This document shows positions 33,912 through 33,922 of a stretch of DNA of 33,922 bases, piece by piece. Both the position numbers and the translations under genes were made by a program. The notes beneath the pieces were generated by a model. The model was given only the letters and a program-made list of their open reading frames with translations. It searched no databases and was not told the origin of the DNA. Numbering within the stretch: position 1 is the stretch's first letter; the number at the start of each line of letters is the position of its first letter. The stretch is from positions 1 through 33,922 of the forward strand of contig JAMPAP010000011.1 of NCBI GenBank assembly GCA_023667185.1, read 5' to 3'. This stretch comes from Lachnoclostridium sp. (GTDB lineage Bacteria; Bacteroidota; Bacteroidia; Bacteroidales; Muribaculaceae).

Positions 33912-33922
33912 ATGGACGAAGC
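33912..33922 (+). CDS. Start of an ORF cut by the window edge
   Basis: ATG GAC GAA GC: only three codons and part of a fourth are visible. It sits about 28 bases after a good promoter and about 120 bases after the boundary that breaks the remnant at 33513-33791. A transposase gene would fit this position, but nothing in the few codons identifies it. Confidence 0.3.

Overview
The window reads as chromosomal DNA from a gut-type Bacteroidota, most likely Bacteroidales and perhaps close to Muribaculaceae. The evidence is promoters of the Bacteroidota type (TTTG about 20 bases before TAnnTTTG), a PorZ-like double-propeller protein, a DsbD with a stand-alone sensor-domain twin, tandem FKBP isomerases, WbqC, and a secreted protein with a YNxQGQRV-type C-terminus. 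The genus is inferred from the look of the proteins; there is no rRNA gene here and I saw no tRNA gene.

Layout. 0-1 kb: a DpnII/Dam-type adenine methyltransferase that seems to lack its normal C-terminus, with a long hairpin in its leader. 1.1-6.8 kb, minus strand: a TPR membrane protein, then an overlapping operon read aroA > small membrane protein > ABC-3 metal permease > DsbD sensor-domain protein > full DsbD. 7-8.2 kb: an OmpA-family outer-membrane protein. 8.3-9.5 kb: an AAA/DUF4143 ATPase with two tandem palindromes over its promoter. 9.7-11.7 kb: transketolase, bracketed by tracts of the same heptanucleotide repeat. 11.7-12.1 kb: small REP-like hairpins. 12.2-15.1 kb: an unrecognised 148-residue protein and a low-GC secreted protein of 791 residues. 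15.2-26.6 kb, minus strand: nine tightly packed genes, nadA > leuS > rdgB > porZ-like > unknown > dapB > lepB > wbqC > malY/patB, probably one long operon. 26.6-27.4 kb: about 860 bases of AT-rich non-coding DNA full of DnaA-box-like 9-mers and a repeated 12-mer. 27.4-29.7 kb, minus strand: two FKBP isomerases and riboflavin synthase. 29.8-33.3 kb, plus strand: DUF3737, a second MalY/PatB-type lyase and a MATE exporter, overlapping. 33.5-33.9 kb: a 5'-truncated gene remnant next to what may be the left end of a mobile element.

The most interesting region is 26.56-27.36 kb. It has several near-consensus DnaA boxes, five copies of TAAACACnATGT in two orientations and AT-rich stretches. Base composition appears to change from C-rich to G-rich on the plus strand across it, whichever way the genes run. 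I infer that this is the chromosomal replication origin (oriC), lying away from dnaA, with the long nadA-to-malY operon running away from it on the leading strand.

The rest is mainly housekeeping: aromatic amino acid, lysine/cell wall, NAD, riboflavin and pentose phosphate metabolism, protein secretion and thiol redox. Accessory, lower-GC material sits at both window edges, around the ATPase, and in the 12.7-15.1 kb secreted-protein gene.
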